From: Candidatus Fibrimonadales bacterium
GTDB taxonomy: Bacteria; Fibrobacterota; Fibrobacteria; Fibrobacterales; Fibrobacteraceae
Direction: 5' to 3'
Assembly: GCA_009777135.1 (NCBI GenBank)
Contig: WRMM01000080.1
Span: 1 to 7,857 of the forward strand
DNA: 7,857 bases
Part shown: in pieces, positions 1-6,883 of the stretch
How the letters are laid out: each line of letters starts with the position of its first letter
Numbering within the stretch: the first letter of the stretch is position 1
Notes under the pieces: model-generated
The model's database searches: none
The model's input: the letters and a program-made list of their open reading frames with translations, nothing else
Told to the model about the DNA's origin: nothing
Position numbers and translations under genes: made by a program

Positions 1-4
1 ATCG

Positions 5-61
5 GGGGATTGGGGATTGGATATATAAATTCTAATCCCCAATCCCTAATCCCTAATCCCC
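5..61. repeat. Heptad-repeat array forming a hairpin
   Basis: Two copies of GGGGATT (5-18) face four copies of AATCCCC/AATCCCT (34-61) across an A/T-rich centre. Positions 6-18 and 34-46 are perfect reverse complements (13 bp), giving a stem with a 15-base loop. The repeat period is exactly 7. It lies 40-100 bp beyond the 3' end of thrS, but no T-run follows the stem, so it is not a canonical intrinsic terminator. On the minus strand the 34-61 part reads as four G-runs spaced by four bases. The array may continue beyond the left edge of the window. Confidence 0.85.
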
Positions 62-87
62 AGCGAAGTTAATCAGCGTTTACTATA
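34..87 (-). repeat. Composite intergenic repeat module, copy A
   Basis: Read on the minus strand from 87, this copy starts TATAGTAAACGCTGATT, continues AACT, and after a few bases enters the GGGGATT/AGGGATT heptads. The first 17 bases are identical to 2903-2919 on the plus strand. Against 7791-7811 it shares TATAGTAA, then four variable bases, then TGATTAACT. The centre of the 5' part also forms a 14-bp perfect palindrome, TTTACTATAGTAAA (79-92). Function is unknown. It could be a dispersed repeat or a mobile palindromic sequence; a promoter role (TATAGT as -10) is possible for this copy but weak. Confidence 0.7.
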
Positions 88-102
88 GTAAATTTTGCAT
101 TT

Positions 103-2079
103 TTATCCAATGTGCGTGTGAACACAGCCCAAAAACTCTTCCAAACTCTTTTGCCCCAAATCGCCCTCTTTCCTTTTGCGGACAGACACGGTATTTGCCG
201 CAACTTCCTTTTCGCCTACAACAAGCAAATAAGGCACTTTCGCCAGCTCGCCTTGGCGAATTTTATAGCCAACCTTTTCGTTTGAATTGTCAATTTCCGC
301 TCTAATGTCTGCCTCTACAAGTTCTTTGCGGACTTTCTCTGCATATTCGCTAAACTTTTCGGAAACAGGCAGAACGCGAACCTGCATAGGGGCAAGCCAA
401 AAGGGGAAATCACCTGCGTATTCTTCGGTTAAAATCCCTATAAAACGCTCTAAAGAACCCAAAGCCGCTCTATGCAGCATTACAGGCGTGTGTTTTTGAT
501 TGTCTTTGCCAACATATTCTGCGCCCAAACGGGCAGGCATATTGAAATCCACCTGAATTGTGCCGCACTGCCAGTCTCTGCCCAAAGAATCCTTTAGCAC
601 AAACTCCAGCTTTGGTCCATAAAATGCGCCCTCGCCTGGGTTTAGATTGTATTCCAAGCCAGCAAGCTTTGTGGCTTCTTCCAAAGCCTGTTCCGCTTTG
701 TCCCAAAGCTCATCCGAGCCAACTCGAGTTTCTGGGCGGGTGCTGAATTTCACGGTTATTTTTTCAAAACCAAAAACCTTGTAAAGATCTTTTACTAACG
801 TGCAAAAATCGCTAACCTCTGATGCAATTTGCTCTTCGGTGCAAAAAATATGCGCATCGTCTTGCACAAAACCGCGAACCCTCATCAAGCCGTGCATTGT
901 GCCGGCAGGTTCGTTGCGGTGGCATTTTCCAAATTCCGAAAGGCGAAGCGGAAGGTCTCGCCAGCTTTTCAAGCCTTGATTGAAAATCTCTATATGGCAT
1001 GGGCAGTTCATGGGCTTAACAGCCATTTCACGCTCACCTGCCAAGGTTTTGAACATATTGGCATCGTATTTGTCTGCGTGCCCGCTGCGAACCCAAAGCG
1101 ATTTATCCACAATTTCTGGTGTTATAACTTCTTTGTAGCCGCGCTTGGTAATTTCTTTGCGAACAAAATCCCTTAGAACATTTACCAAAACTGTTCCGTG
1201 CGGATGCCAAAACACCATGCCCGGGCTGTGGTCTTCCAAGTGATACAAATCCATCTCTTGCCCAATGCGGCGATGGTCTCTTTTTTTCGCTTCTTCCAAA
1301 AATTTGAGATAAGCATCCAAGCCAGCTTTGTCTGCATAGCAGGTTCCATAAACTCTGGTCAGCTGGTCGCTATTTTGGTCGCCATGCCAATACGCTCCTG
1401 CAAGGCTCAAAACCTTGAACGCCTTTAGCTTGCCTGTGCTTGGAACATGGGGACCTGCGCATAAATCTTCCCAGCTTGGGGTGGCATCGTAGGGGCTGAT
1501 GGCGGCATCGCAGGGGCAGCCACGGGGAGCTGCCCCTACGGTGCCGGTTACGTAAAAACTGAAAATGCTATCGCCTCGGGCTACGGCTCGTTCTACGTTG
1601 TCTCTTTTGTACTTATCGCCTTCGGTGCGTTTTAGGGCTTCTTCTAGCGAAACTTCAACGCGCGTAAATGGGCGGTCTTCTTTTATAATTTCCGCCATCT
1701 TTTTTTCAATGCGTTCAAAATCCGCATGCGTTATGGGTTCGGGGCTTGCAAGGTCGTAATAAAAGCCGTCTTCAACGGGAGGGCCATACGCTAGCTTTGT
1801 GCCGGGGAAAAGCGAGCAAACCGCTTCTGCCAGCACGTGCGCACAGGAGTGCCGCAGCACAAAAAGAGCATCCAAGTCTTCGTTGCTAGGCGTTATTATG
1901 CGGAATGCGCCATCTGCTGTGAGAGGGCGGTTTAGGTCTAAAATTTTTTCGCCAAGTTTAACGGCAATGGCTTTGCGAGCCAAGCCTTCTGAAATGCTCT
2001 TTGCAATATCCAAGCCGGTAATTCCGCTTTCAAAGGATTTCTCTGAGCCGTCTGGAAGTGTTAGGGTTATTTGTGGCAT
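103..2079 (-). CDS. thrS: Threonine--tRNA ligase (ThrRS)
   Basis: This cytoplasmic enzyme charges tRNA-Thr with threonine and edits mischarged Ser-tRNA. The 658 residues read in family order: TGS domain (about 1-64), editing domain with HxxxH (H77, H81) and Cys/His pair (C207, H211), class II catalytic core (about 275-545) with zinc ligands C359, H410 and H536 and motif 2 arginine R388, then a C-terminal anticodon-binding domain (about 553-650). From memory, the E. coli counterparts of the catalytic-core residues lie at a constant offset of 25 and those of H77/H81 at 4. This leaves one net gain of 21 residues, between H81 and C207, where a palindromic DNA element sits in frame (residues 179-199). 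The ATG start gives the usual N-terminus, but no Shine-Dalgarno precedes it. The common NCPGH reads NCPCH here. The gene lies 83 bp downstream of the SDR gene on the same strand. Confidence 0.98.
   Translation of the reverse strand: MPQITLTLPDGSEKSFESGITGLDIAKSISEGLARKAIAVKLGEKILDLNRPLTADGAFRIITPSNEDLDALFVLRHSCAHVLAEAVCSLFPGTKLAYGPPVEDGFYYDLASPEPITHADFERIEKKMAEIIKEDRPFTRVEVSLEEALKRTEGDKYKRDNVERAVARGDSIFSFYVTGTVGAAPRGCPCDAAISPYDATPSWEDLCAGPHVPSTGKLKAFKVLSLAGAYWHGDQNSDQLTRVYGTCYADKAGLDAYLKFLEEAKKRDHRRIGQEMDLYHLEDHSPGMVFWHPHGTVLVNVLRDFVRKEITKRGYKEVITPEIVDKSLWVRSGHADKYDANMFKTLAGEREMAVKPMNCPCHIEIFNQGLKSWRDLPLRLSEFGKCHRNEPAGTMHGLMRVRGFVQDDAHIFCTEEQIASEVSDFCTLVKDLYKVFGFEKITVKFSTRPETRVGSDELWDKAEQALEEATKLAGLEYNLNPGEGAFYGPKLEFVLKDSLGRDWQCGTIQVDFNMPARLGAEYVGKDNQKHTPVMLHRAALGSLERFIGILTEEYAGDFPFWLAPMQVRVLPVSEKFSEYAEKVRKELVEADIRAEIDNSNEKVGYKIRQGELAKVPYLLVVGEKEVAANTVSVRKRKEGDLGQKSLEEFLGCVHTHIG
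1483..1545. mobile_element. 63-bp palindromic element inserted in frame within thrS
   Basis: The ends are 14-bp inverted repeats, GGCATCGTAGGGGC (1483-1496) and GCCCCTACGGTGCC (1532-1545), matching at 13 of 14 positions. A third copy of the 14-mer, GGCATCGCAGGGGC (1504-1517), lies in direct orientation exactly 21 bp after the first. An inner hairpin pairs 1510-1520 with 1529-1539 (one mismatch, 8-base loop). The element begins and ends on thrS codon boundaries and encodes 21 residues (179-199), rich in G, A, P, C and D. GGT flanks both sides (1480-1482 and 1546-1548), a possible 3-bp target duplication. Removing 63+3 bp leaves six residues between the conserved Tyr and Asp-Leu-Cys, the spacing I recall for other ThrRS. 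Classification as mobile is inference; the structure is seen directly. Confidence 0.8.
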
Positions 2080-2102
2080 GGAGGTAATGTAGAAAATACT
2101 AT

Positions 2103-2108
2103 ATTATA
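2103..2108 (-). promoter_or_regulatory. Promoter -10 for thrS (TATAAT)
   Basis: On the minus strand the sequence reads GGTATAATATAGTA about 24 bases before the thrS ATG, with a perfect TATAAT. A start site some 7 bases further would leave a leader of roughly 15-20 bases with no Shine-Dalgarno (the bases before ATG read ATTACCTCC). No good -35 is seen at 17 bases (a TTTCGA-like hexamer only). This suggests thrS can be transcribed independently of the upstream SDR gene. Confidence 0.5.
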
Positions 2109-2150
2109 CCATTATGCGCAACATTCGAAATTTTTACTCAGCCAGAGAAG

Positions 2151-2171
2151 AAAAAATTGCAATCAAGCAAT
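2151..2171 (-). terminator. Weak stem plus T-run at the 3' end of the SDR gene
   Basis: On the minus strand ATTGC, a 6-base loop and GCAAT are followed directly by a T-rich run (TTTTT). The SDR stop codon lies inside the loop. The stem is only 5 bp and A/T-rich, so termination would be inefficient and some read-through into thrS is likely. Confidence 0.3.
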
Positions 2172-2894
2172 GTCAAGCTTATTAACCGCTTCTTCAAGCG
2201 ACAAATCCTTATAATCCTGAGCGCTAATCCATTTGCCGTTCACTTTGCTGCTTGCAAATGCAGCTACTATAGCGCCAGGGACTACAGTCTCCACAGCGTT
2301 TGGCGCATTTGGACCGCCCAAGTCTGTGCGGAGCCAACCCGGGTCTAGCAGATTTAAAGTTACATCTGTGCCACTCAGTTTGTGCGCAGTGTCTCGAACA
2401 AATTTGTCAAGGGCAGCCTTGCCTGCGGCATAAGCCATTTGCTCAGGCTCGTTGGCTATTCCGCTTGTGGTGCAAATCACTCTGCCAAAACCAGCTTTGA
2501 GCATTTTCGGCAAAAAGTGGCAGCTAATCTGAATAGGAGCAATTGCGTTTACTTGAAAGCTTGTGAGATAATCAGCCTCGTGCACTTCCCAAAAAGCAAC
2601 TCTGTAGGGAGTTTGCAGGCCGGCATTGTTGCAAACAATGTCTATTTGCAGATTTTTGGAATCAAGCTCTGCCAAAAATTTTTCCCTCGATTTATGGTCG
2701 CTTAGTTCAGCGGCAATAGAAAAAGCTTCCACGCCTTTTGCCTTAACCTCTGCTTCCAAAGTTTTGGTATGTTCCAAATTACGGCTGTGCAAAATCAAAT
2801 TCGCACCCCGCTCTGCCATAGCCAAAGCTGCCTGCCTGCCAATGCCACGCGCAGCTCCAGTGATTAAAACCCATTTTTTTGATAAATTGATCAT
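2163..2894 (-). CDS. Short-chain dehydrogenase/reductase (classical SDR), substrate unknown
   Basis: At 243 residues it has the normal length of a classical single-domain SDR, a cytoplasmic NAD(P)(H)-dependent oxidoreductase with a Rossmann fold. Visible motifs are the cofactor loop TGAARGIG (12-19), NNAG (89-92), the catalytic Asn (N116), Ser (S144) and YxxxK (Y155, K159), and a PGW segment after the active site where many members have PG. An Arg at 38 after beta-strand 2 (HSRN) would favour NADP(H), by inference. No feature identifies the substrate. The start has no clear Shine-Dalgarno; the preceding bases are TTCTCTGC. It points toward thrS and is divergent from the prfC unit, sharing the repeat-containing 2895-2971 control region. 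Confidence 0.93.
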   Translation of the reverse strand: MINLSKKWVLITGAARGIGRQAALAMAERGANLILHSRNLEHTKTLEAEVKAKGVEAFSIAAELSDHKSREKFLAELDSKNLQIDIVCNNAGLQTPYRVAFWEVHEADYLTSFQVNAIAPIQISCHFLPKMLKAGFGRVICTTSGIANEPEQMAYAAGKAALDKFVRDTAHKLSGTDVTLNLLDPGWLRTDLGGPNAPNAVETVVPGAIVAAFASSKVNGKWISAQDYKDLSLEEAVNKLDIA

Positions 2895-2908
2895 GCAGAG
2901 AATATAGT
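2879..2908 (+). promoter_or_regulatory. Sigma70-type promoter for the prfC-slt unit
   Basis: TTGATA (2879-2884), an 18-base spacer and TATAGT (2903-2908) each match the consensus at 5 of 6 positions. Transcription would start near 2915, run through the G-rich heptad array and continue into prfC. The -35 lies inside the first codons of the divergent SDR gene, and the -10 is also the first part of repeat module B, so the repeat appears to contribute to this promoter. Experimental start sites are unknown. Confidence 0.55.
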
Positions 2909-2964
2909 AAACGCTGATTTAGTAGCTTTGGGTTTGGGGTATGGGGTATAGGGTATGGGGGATT
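2903..2964 (+). repeat. Composite intergenic repeat module, copy B, with G-rich heptads
   Basis: The copy begins TATAGTAAACGCTGATT (2903-2919), identical over 17 bases to copy A on the opposite strand. After a 10-base gap come five consecutive heptads from 2930 to 2964: GGGTTTG, GGGTATG, GGGTATA, GGGTATG, GGGGATT. The four GGG tracts separated by four bases fit the usual G-quadruplex pattern. If the 2879-2908 promoter is used, this array lies in the 5' untranslated RNA of the prfC unit. Confidence 0.75.
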
Positions 2965-2971
2965 TAAAGGT

Positions 2972-3115
2972 ATGTTTTTATTTTCTAAATTAGGTTCTAT
3001 GAAATACTGCGAATATTTGGATCGCTTTATGTACAAGTGCGGCCAGAAGAACATGCTGGCTTACGCTGAGGAAGAGGATAAAGAAGAAGGCATAGAAAAT
3101 GTCTCTCTCCTCTGA
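2972..3115 (+). CDS. Possible small ORF overlapping the prfC start
   Basis: An ATG at 2972 opens 47 codons ending with TGA at 3113-3115, 17 bases into prfC and in another frame. The product would be Met-rich with two Cys and an acidic tail (AEEEDKEEG). An internal ATG at 2999 (38 residues) has AGG five bases upstream and may be the better start. The purine-rich acidic-tail codons also provide the prfC ribosome-binding site, so the ORF may be partly a by-product of that. I recognise no family. It could be a small protein, a leader peptide coupled to prfC, or chance. Confidence 0.3.
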   Translation: MFLFSKLGSMKYCEYLDRFMYKCGQKNMLAYAEEEDKEEGIENVSLL

Positions 3116-4703
3116 AATATCTTTGCGGCGCACGTTCGCCATTGTTTCGCATCCCGATGCGGGAAAAACCACGCTCACGGAAAAGTTTTTGTGGTATGGA
3201 AAGGTTATCAGAGAAGCCGGGCATGTTCGCGCAAAATCCAATAGGAGCTATACGGTTAGCGACTGGATGAAAATAGAACAGCAGAGAGGAATTTCTGTTA
3301 GCTCATCGGTTTTGAACTTTCCCTTTGAAGGCTGCTACTTCAATTTGGTGGATACGCCCGGGCATCAGGATTTTTGCGAAGATACATACCGCGCTTTAAC
3401 AGCTGTGGATGCCGCTTTGGTTTTGATTGATTCCGTGAATGGCGTGGAAAGGCAGACCATAAAGCTTATGGATGTGTGCAGAATGCGCAAAACTCCCATA
3501 ATCACATTTATAAATAAAATGGATTTGGATGGCCGCGATATTCTGGAACTGCTGGATGAAATTGAAAGCGTTTTGCAAATTCAAACCTGCCCATTTACCT
3601 TGCCCATTGGCTACGGCAAATTATTCAAAGGCGTTTATTGCATAGCAGACAACACACTTCACACTTTCAACAAAGAAGAAGGCAAACAAGAAGTTTTGCA
3701 GCTGAGCAGCCCAGACGACCCAAAGCTTGCCGAACTTTGCGGCGAAGAATATGTTAAGGAATTTAAAGGCCGCTATGAAGTTGTAACGCAGGCTATGGAG
3801 CCTTTTGACAAAGAAAAATATTTGGCAGGCAAGCAAAGCCCCGTGTTTTTTGGAAGCGCAGTAAATAACTTTGGCGTGCGACAGCTTTTAAACGCATTTG
3901 CAAATATAGCTCCGCAACCCACACCCCGCGAGTCGGATGTTCGTTTGGTTTTGCCGGCAGAGAATAAATTCAGCGCATTTGTATTTAAAATTCAAGCGAA
4001 TATGGACCCTAGGCACAGAGACCGCACTGCATTTTTGCGTATATGTTCCGGCTCTTTTGAAAGAGGAAACAAAGTTTTGCATTGCCGCACAGGGCGAGAA
4101 ATTCGCCTTGCTGCCCCAACAAGCTTTTTGGCGCAAGACAAGGAAGTTATAGACAAAGCATACGCAGGCGATATTGTTGGCATAAATGACCCTGGCCTTT
4201 TCAACATAGGCGACACTTTGACCGAGGGCGAAAAATTCAAATTTGCCGGCATACCGGATTTTGCTCCTGAATTTTTTGCAAGGGTAACGCTTTTGAACCC
4301 GCTAAAAAGCAAGCAAATGGGCAAAGGTCTTGCGCAGCTTTCAGAAGAAGGCGCAACGCAGCTGTTTTCCGCTTTGAGTTCTGCTCTCCCTGTGATAGGA
4401 GTTGTGGGAGAACTGCAATTTGACGTTCTAAAACATCGCTTGGAAAACGAGTATGGAGCAGAGGTTCAGCTAGACAAAATTCCGGTATTCTGCGCAAGGT
4501 GGCTCAGCGGCGACAATAAAAAGCAAGATGAATTTGCAAAGGAATACAAAGGAGATTGCATGCAAGACAAGCATGGAAATCTGGTTTGCCTGTTCCCGAA
4601 TGAGTATCGCTTGAATTTAGCGGTAAAGAATTATTCCGAATTGGAGTTCAGCGCGGTAAATCAGCACTTACCATACAAAATTTCTAAATTTTCATCTAAA
4701 TGA
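3099..4703 (+). CDS. prfC: Peptide chain release factor 3 (RF3)
   Basis: RF3 is a cytoplasmic translational GTPase that removes RF1/RF2 from the ribosome after peptide release. The 534 residues are close to the roughly 530 of the family. GTPase motifs are in order: P-loop SHPDAGKT (17-24), switch I QRGISV (62-67), DTPGHQDF (85-92) and NKMD (139-142), followed by the RF3-typical PIGYGKLFKG. Domain II and the RF3 C-terminal domain follow (about 300-525), with VVGELQFDVL characteristic of RF3. The SDWM element before switch I separates it from EF-G. The ATG at 3099 has AAGG eight bases upstream, and an in-frame TAG two codons before it rules out a longer form. Its stop overlaps the slt start by 4 bp. 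Confidence 0.97.
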   Translation: MSLSSEISLRRTFAIVSHPDAGKTTLTEKFLWYGKVIREAGHVRAKSNRSYTVSDWMKIEQQRGISVSSSVLNFPFEGCYFNLVDTPGHQDFCEDTYRALTAVDAALVLIDSVNGVERQTIKLMDVCRMRKTPIITFINKMDLDGRDILELLDEIESVLQIQTCPFTLPIGYGKLFKGVYCIADNTLHTFNKEEGKQEVLQLSSPDDPKLAELCGEEYVKEFKGRYEVVTQAMEPFDKEKYLAGKQSPVFFGSAVNNFGVRQLLNAFANIAPQPTPRESDVRLVLPAENKFSAFVFKIQANMDPRHRDRTAFLRICSGSFERGNKVLHCRTGREIRLAAPTSFLAQDKEVIDKAYAGDIVGINDPGLFNIGDTLTEGEKFKFAGIPDFAPEFFARVTLLNPLKSKQMGKGLAQLSEEGATQLFSALSSALPVIGVVGELQFDVLKHRLENEYGAEVQLDKIPVFCARWLSGDNKKQDEFAKEYKGDCMQDKHGNLVCLFPNEYRLNLAVKNYSELEFSAVNQHLPYKISKFSSK

Positions 4704-6832
4704 AGTATATATTTTTGATGCTTTCAGCATTCTGTTTCTCCCTTGCCATCGCTCAAGACGATGAGCTTGAGTTGCTGCCTCCCGATGTTTTTAAAAACGA
4801 AGTCTTGCGCAGGGAGCTTGCTTTGCAGGGGAGCGAGAACGCAACAGATTCCATTTCAAAAGAGCTTTTAAGAGCTGCGGTGTTTTATTACGACAAAAAA
4901 TGGGACAGCGCCTACTCTATCTACATGCCGCTTTTGCAAAGCGTTTCGGACTTTTTATATGGCCCGCTTGTGATTAGAATTGCCAAATGCGAATTGGAAA
5001 GAGGCAATATTCAAGAGAGTAGAAAACTTTTGCTGAATATAAAAAGCATAAGAAACAACAAAAATTCATGGGAACAGGCAGACCAGGTTTTGGTGGGAGG
5101 AATTCTGCGCGACACAGCAGTTGCGCAAAAAGCCAAAATAGATTCGCTGCAGCACAGGCTTAGATCCAAACCAAGCAAAAATTATGAGCAATTCTTGAGA
5201 TTTAGATTAGCCAAAGAACAAGAAGCTGCAAATGATGCAAAAAGCGCAACTGCAAATTATTTTACGCTTTTAAGAACCAGAGGCCAATATAGCGATTCCG
5301 CATTTATTGTATTGCAAAGGCTTGTTCCAAACTCAACAGACTACGACTTTGTCACGGCAATGTGCAGAAGAAGAATAAATGAAAGATGCGCAGAGAGAAT
5401 AAACACTGTTTTTGCAGATAAAACTATAAGACTGGATTCTGCAAAAAGAGTAAATCTCATGGTGTCGCAGGCGGAGGCTTGGAGGCAAATGGAAAAAACA
5501 GATTTGGCCATTGCCCAGTACAAAAAACTTTTGGACAGCGTGGATTACAATGCTACTTGGATGCAAAGCCTGCTTAGAATGCTGAGAAGCGCAGGCAACA
5601 GAAGCGAGGCTCGGAGGCTGGATTCTATTTTTCAAAGAAAATATCCTTTCAGCACGGAAAATGCAAACAATCTGTGGGTAAAGGGCTTGGAGTTTGAGCA
5701 GGCAAAGGAATATAAAAAAGCTATTGATACATACAAACAGCTCTACAATCCAAGATTTGGAAAAAACCAACGCAGGCAATGGGCAAAATTCAGAGTTGGG
5801 TTCATAAATTTCAAAGAAGAAAAATATGCAGAAGCGTCAAGCATATTTGCAGAGGCCGCAAGCGAGAATTTAGGATTAATGGCCAGAAGCGCTTCTCTTT
5901 ACTTTCATGCGGAATGCCAAAGACTGCTGGGGAATAAGGATAATGCAGCAAAAGCATACCTTGCCGTTATATCGGATTTTCCGCTTGGGTATTACGCTTG
6001 GCGCGCAAAACAGAATTTGGAAGAATATGAGCTTTCTGACAAAATTCCAAAACTTAGCCTTGAAACAACGGATTCTGCCGCCATAGTTTGGCTGAGAACT
6101 TTGCAAAAAAAAGAAGCAGGAAGAGACACGCTTGTTGGCACTCATCGCTTGGAACAGATTAGCATTTTGCTCCGCAGCGGTTTTGAGCAAGAAGCTTTTG
6201 CCTTTTACGACGAAGCTTTTAAACTCCATAAAAACCGCCCCGAATTTTATTACAGATATGGCATTATGTTCATGCAAAACGGCGAACATGCTTTGGCTCA
6301 CAGACTGGCGCGAAATCTTTTGGATATGGTTCCAAGGCAAAGGATGGTCAATGTTCCGGTGCCGGTTCTTAAATTTCTCTACCCCGTTCCGCACGAGGCA
6401 AAAGTTAGAAAGCACGCAAAAATAGACGCATTTTTGGTATATTCCGTTATGCGCCAAGAGAGCGTATTCGATGCTCAAATTCAATCGCCAGCCGGCGCAA
6501 GAGGGCTTATGCAAATTATGCCTGCAACCGGAGATGTTCTGGCAAAAAGAGAAGGCATAGAGAAATACAACAAAGATTTGCTATACAACGCATATTTGAA
6601 TATTCGCTTGGGAGTTCGGTATTTAAACGATTTATATGTTGAGCGCAAAAAAGACTACATAGGCGTTCTAGGCGAATACAACGCAGGTCCCACGCCCACC
6701 AACCGCTGGATTGCAAACTACGGCTCCCTGCCCTGGGATATAAGAGTAGAAGAAGTAAGCTACTGGGAAACCAGAGACTACGTAAAACGCGTTATGGGAA
6801 ATTATTGGACGTATAAGGAAATTTATAATTAA
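4700..6832 (+). CDS. slt: Slt70-like soluble lytic murein transglycosylase
   Basis: This exported enzyme is predicted to cleave peptidoglycan glycan strands, forming 1,6-anhydro-muramic ends. Residues 1-18 are a signal peptide (hydrophobic core, AIA before Q19) with no lipobox Cys, so a soluble periplasmic location is inferred. About 550 residues of helical, TPR-like repeats follow, as in the Slt superhelix. The C-terminal SLT domain carries the catalytic Glu E587 in RQES, GLMQIMP (602-608), EYNAGP (659-664) and a closing RDYVKRV segment. At 710 residues it is somewhat longer than E. coli Slt70 (about 645). The start ATG shares ATGA with the prfC stop, which suggests translational coupling. 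The 32-bp inverted repeat begins 6 bp after its stop. Confidence 0.92.
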   Translation: MKYIFLMLSAFCFSLAIAQDDELELLPPDVFKNEVLRRELALQGSENATDSISKELLRAAVFYYDKKWDSAYSIYMPLLQSVSDFLYGPLVIRIAKCELERGNIQESRKLLLNIKSIRNNKNSWEQADQVLVGGILRDTAVAQKAKIDSLQHRLRSKPSKNYEQFLRFRLAKEQEAANDAKSATANYFTLLRTRGQYSDSAFIVLQRLVPNSTDYDFVTAMCRRRINERCAERINTVFADKTIRLDSAKRVNLMVSQAEAWRQMEKTDLAIAQYKKLLDSVDYNATWMQSLLRMLRSAGNRSEARRLDSIFQRKYPFSTENANNLWVKGLEFEQAKEYKKAIDTYKQLYNPRFGKNQRRQWAKFRVGFINFKEEKYAEASSIFAEAASENLGLMARSASLYFHAECQRLLGNKDNAAKAYLAVISDFPLGYYAWRAKQNLEEYELSDKIPKLSLETTDSAAIVWLRTLQKKEAGRDTLVGTHRLEQISILLRSGFEQEAFAFYDEAFKLHKNRPEFYYRYGIMFMQNGEHALAHRLARNLLDMVPRQRMVNVPVPVLKFLYPVPHEAKVRKHAKIDAFLVYSVMRQESVFDAQIQSPAGARGLMQIMPATGDVLAKREGIEKYNKDLLYNAYLNIRLGVRYLNDLYVERKKDYIGVLGEYNAGPTPTNRWIANYGSLPWDIRVEEVSYWETRDYVKRVMGNYWTYKEIYN

Positions 6833-6837
6833 TAATT

Positions 6838-6874
<37 letters not shown>

Positions 6875-6883
6875 TATTTTGTT

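Noticed and set aside
829..1176. Plus-strand ORF of 115 codons inside thrS
   Set aside because: It is antisense to strongly conserved ThrRS catalytic sequence, and I see no motif or start signal.
2080..2085. GGAGGT as a ribosome-binding site
   Set aside because: It lies on the plus strand just after the thrS start, facing away from thrS. The only plus-strand frame it could serve closes at once or runs into the gap without a gene.
2930..2964. Telomere-like end sequence
   Set aside because: G-rich heptads resemble telomeric repeats, but they are short, degenerate, internal and between genes on a contiguous chromosome.
2779..3054. Minus-strand ORF crossing the divergent region into the SDR gene
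   Set aside because: Its N-terminal part translates the heptad array (PYPIPHTPNP) and its C-terminal part is the SDR gene in another frame.
3992..4324. Minus-strand ORF of 110 codons inside prfC
   Set aside because: It is antisense to the conserved RF3 domains II and III with no independent support.
5333..5779. Minus-strand ORF of 148 codons inside slt
   Set aside because: It is antisense to the TPR-like region, rich in Cys, Ser and Ile as expected from a reverse reading, with no supporting start site.
5876..6514. Minus-strand ORF of 212 codons inside slt
   Set aside because: It is antisense to the Slt superhelix and catalytic region, with a composition typical of a shadow frame and no recognisable domain.
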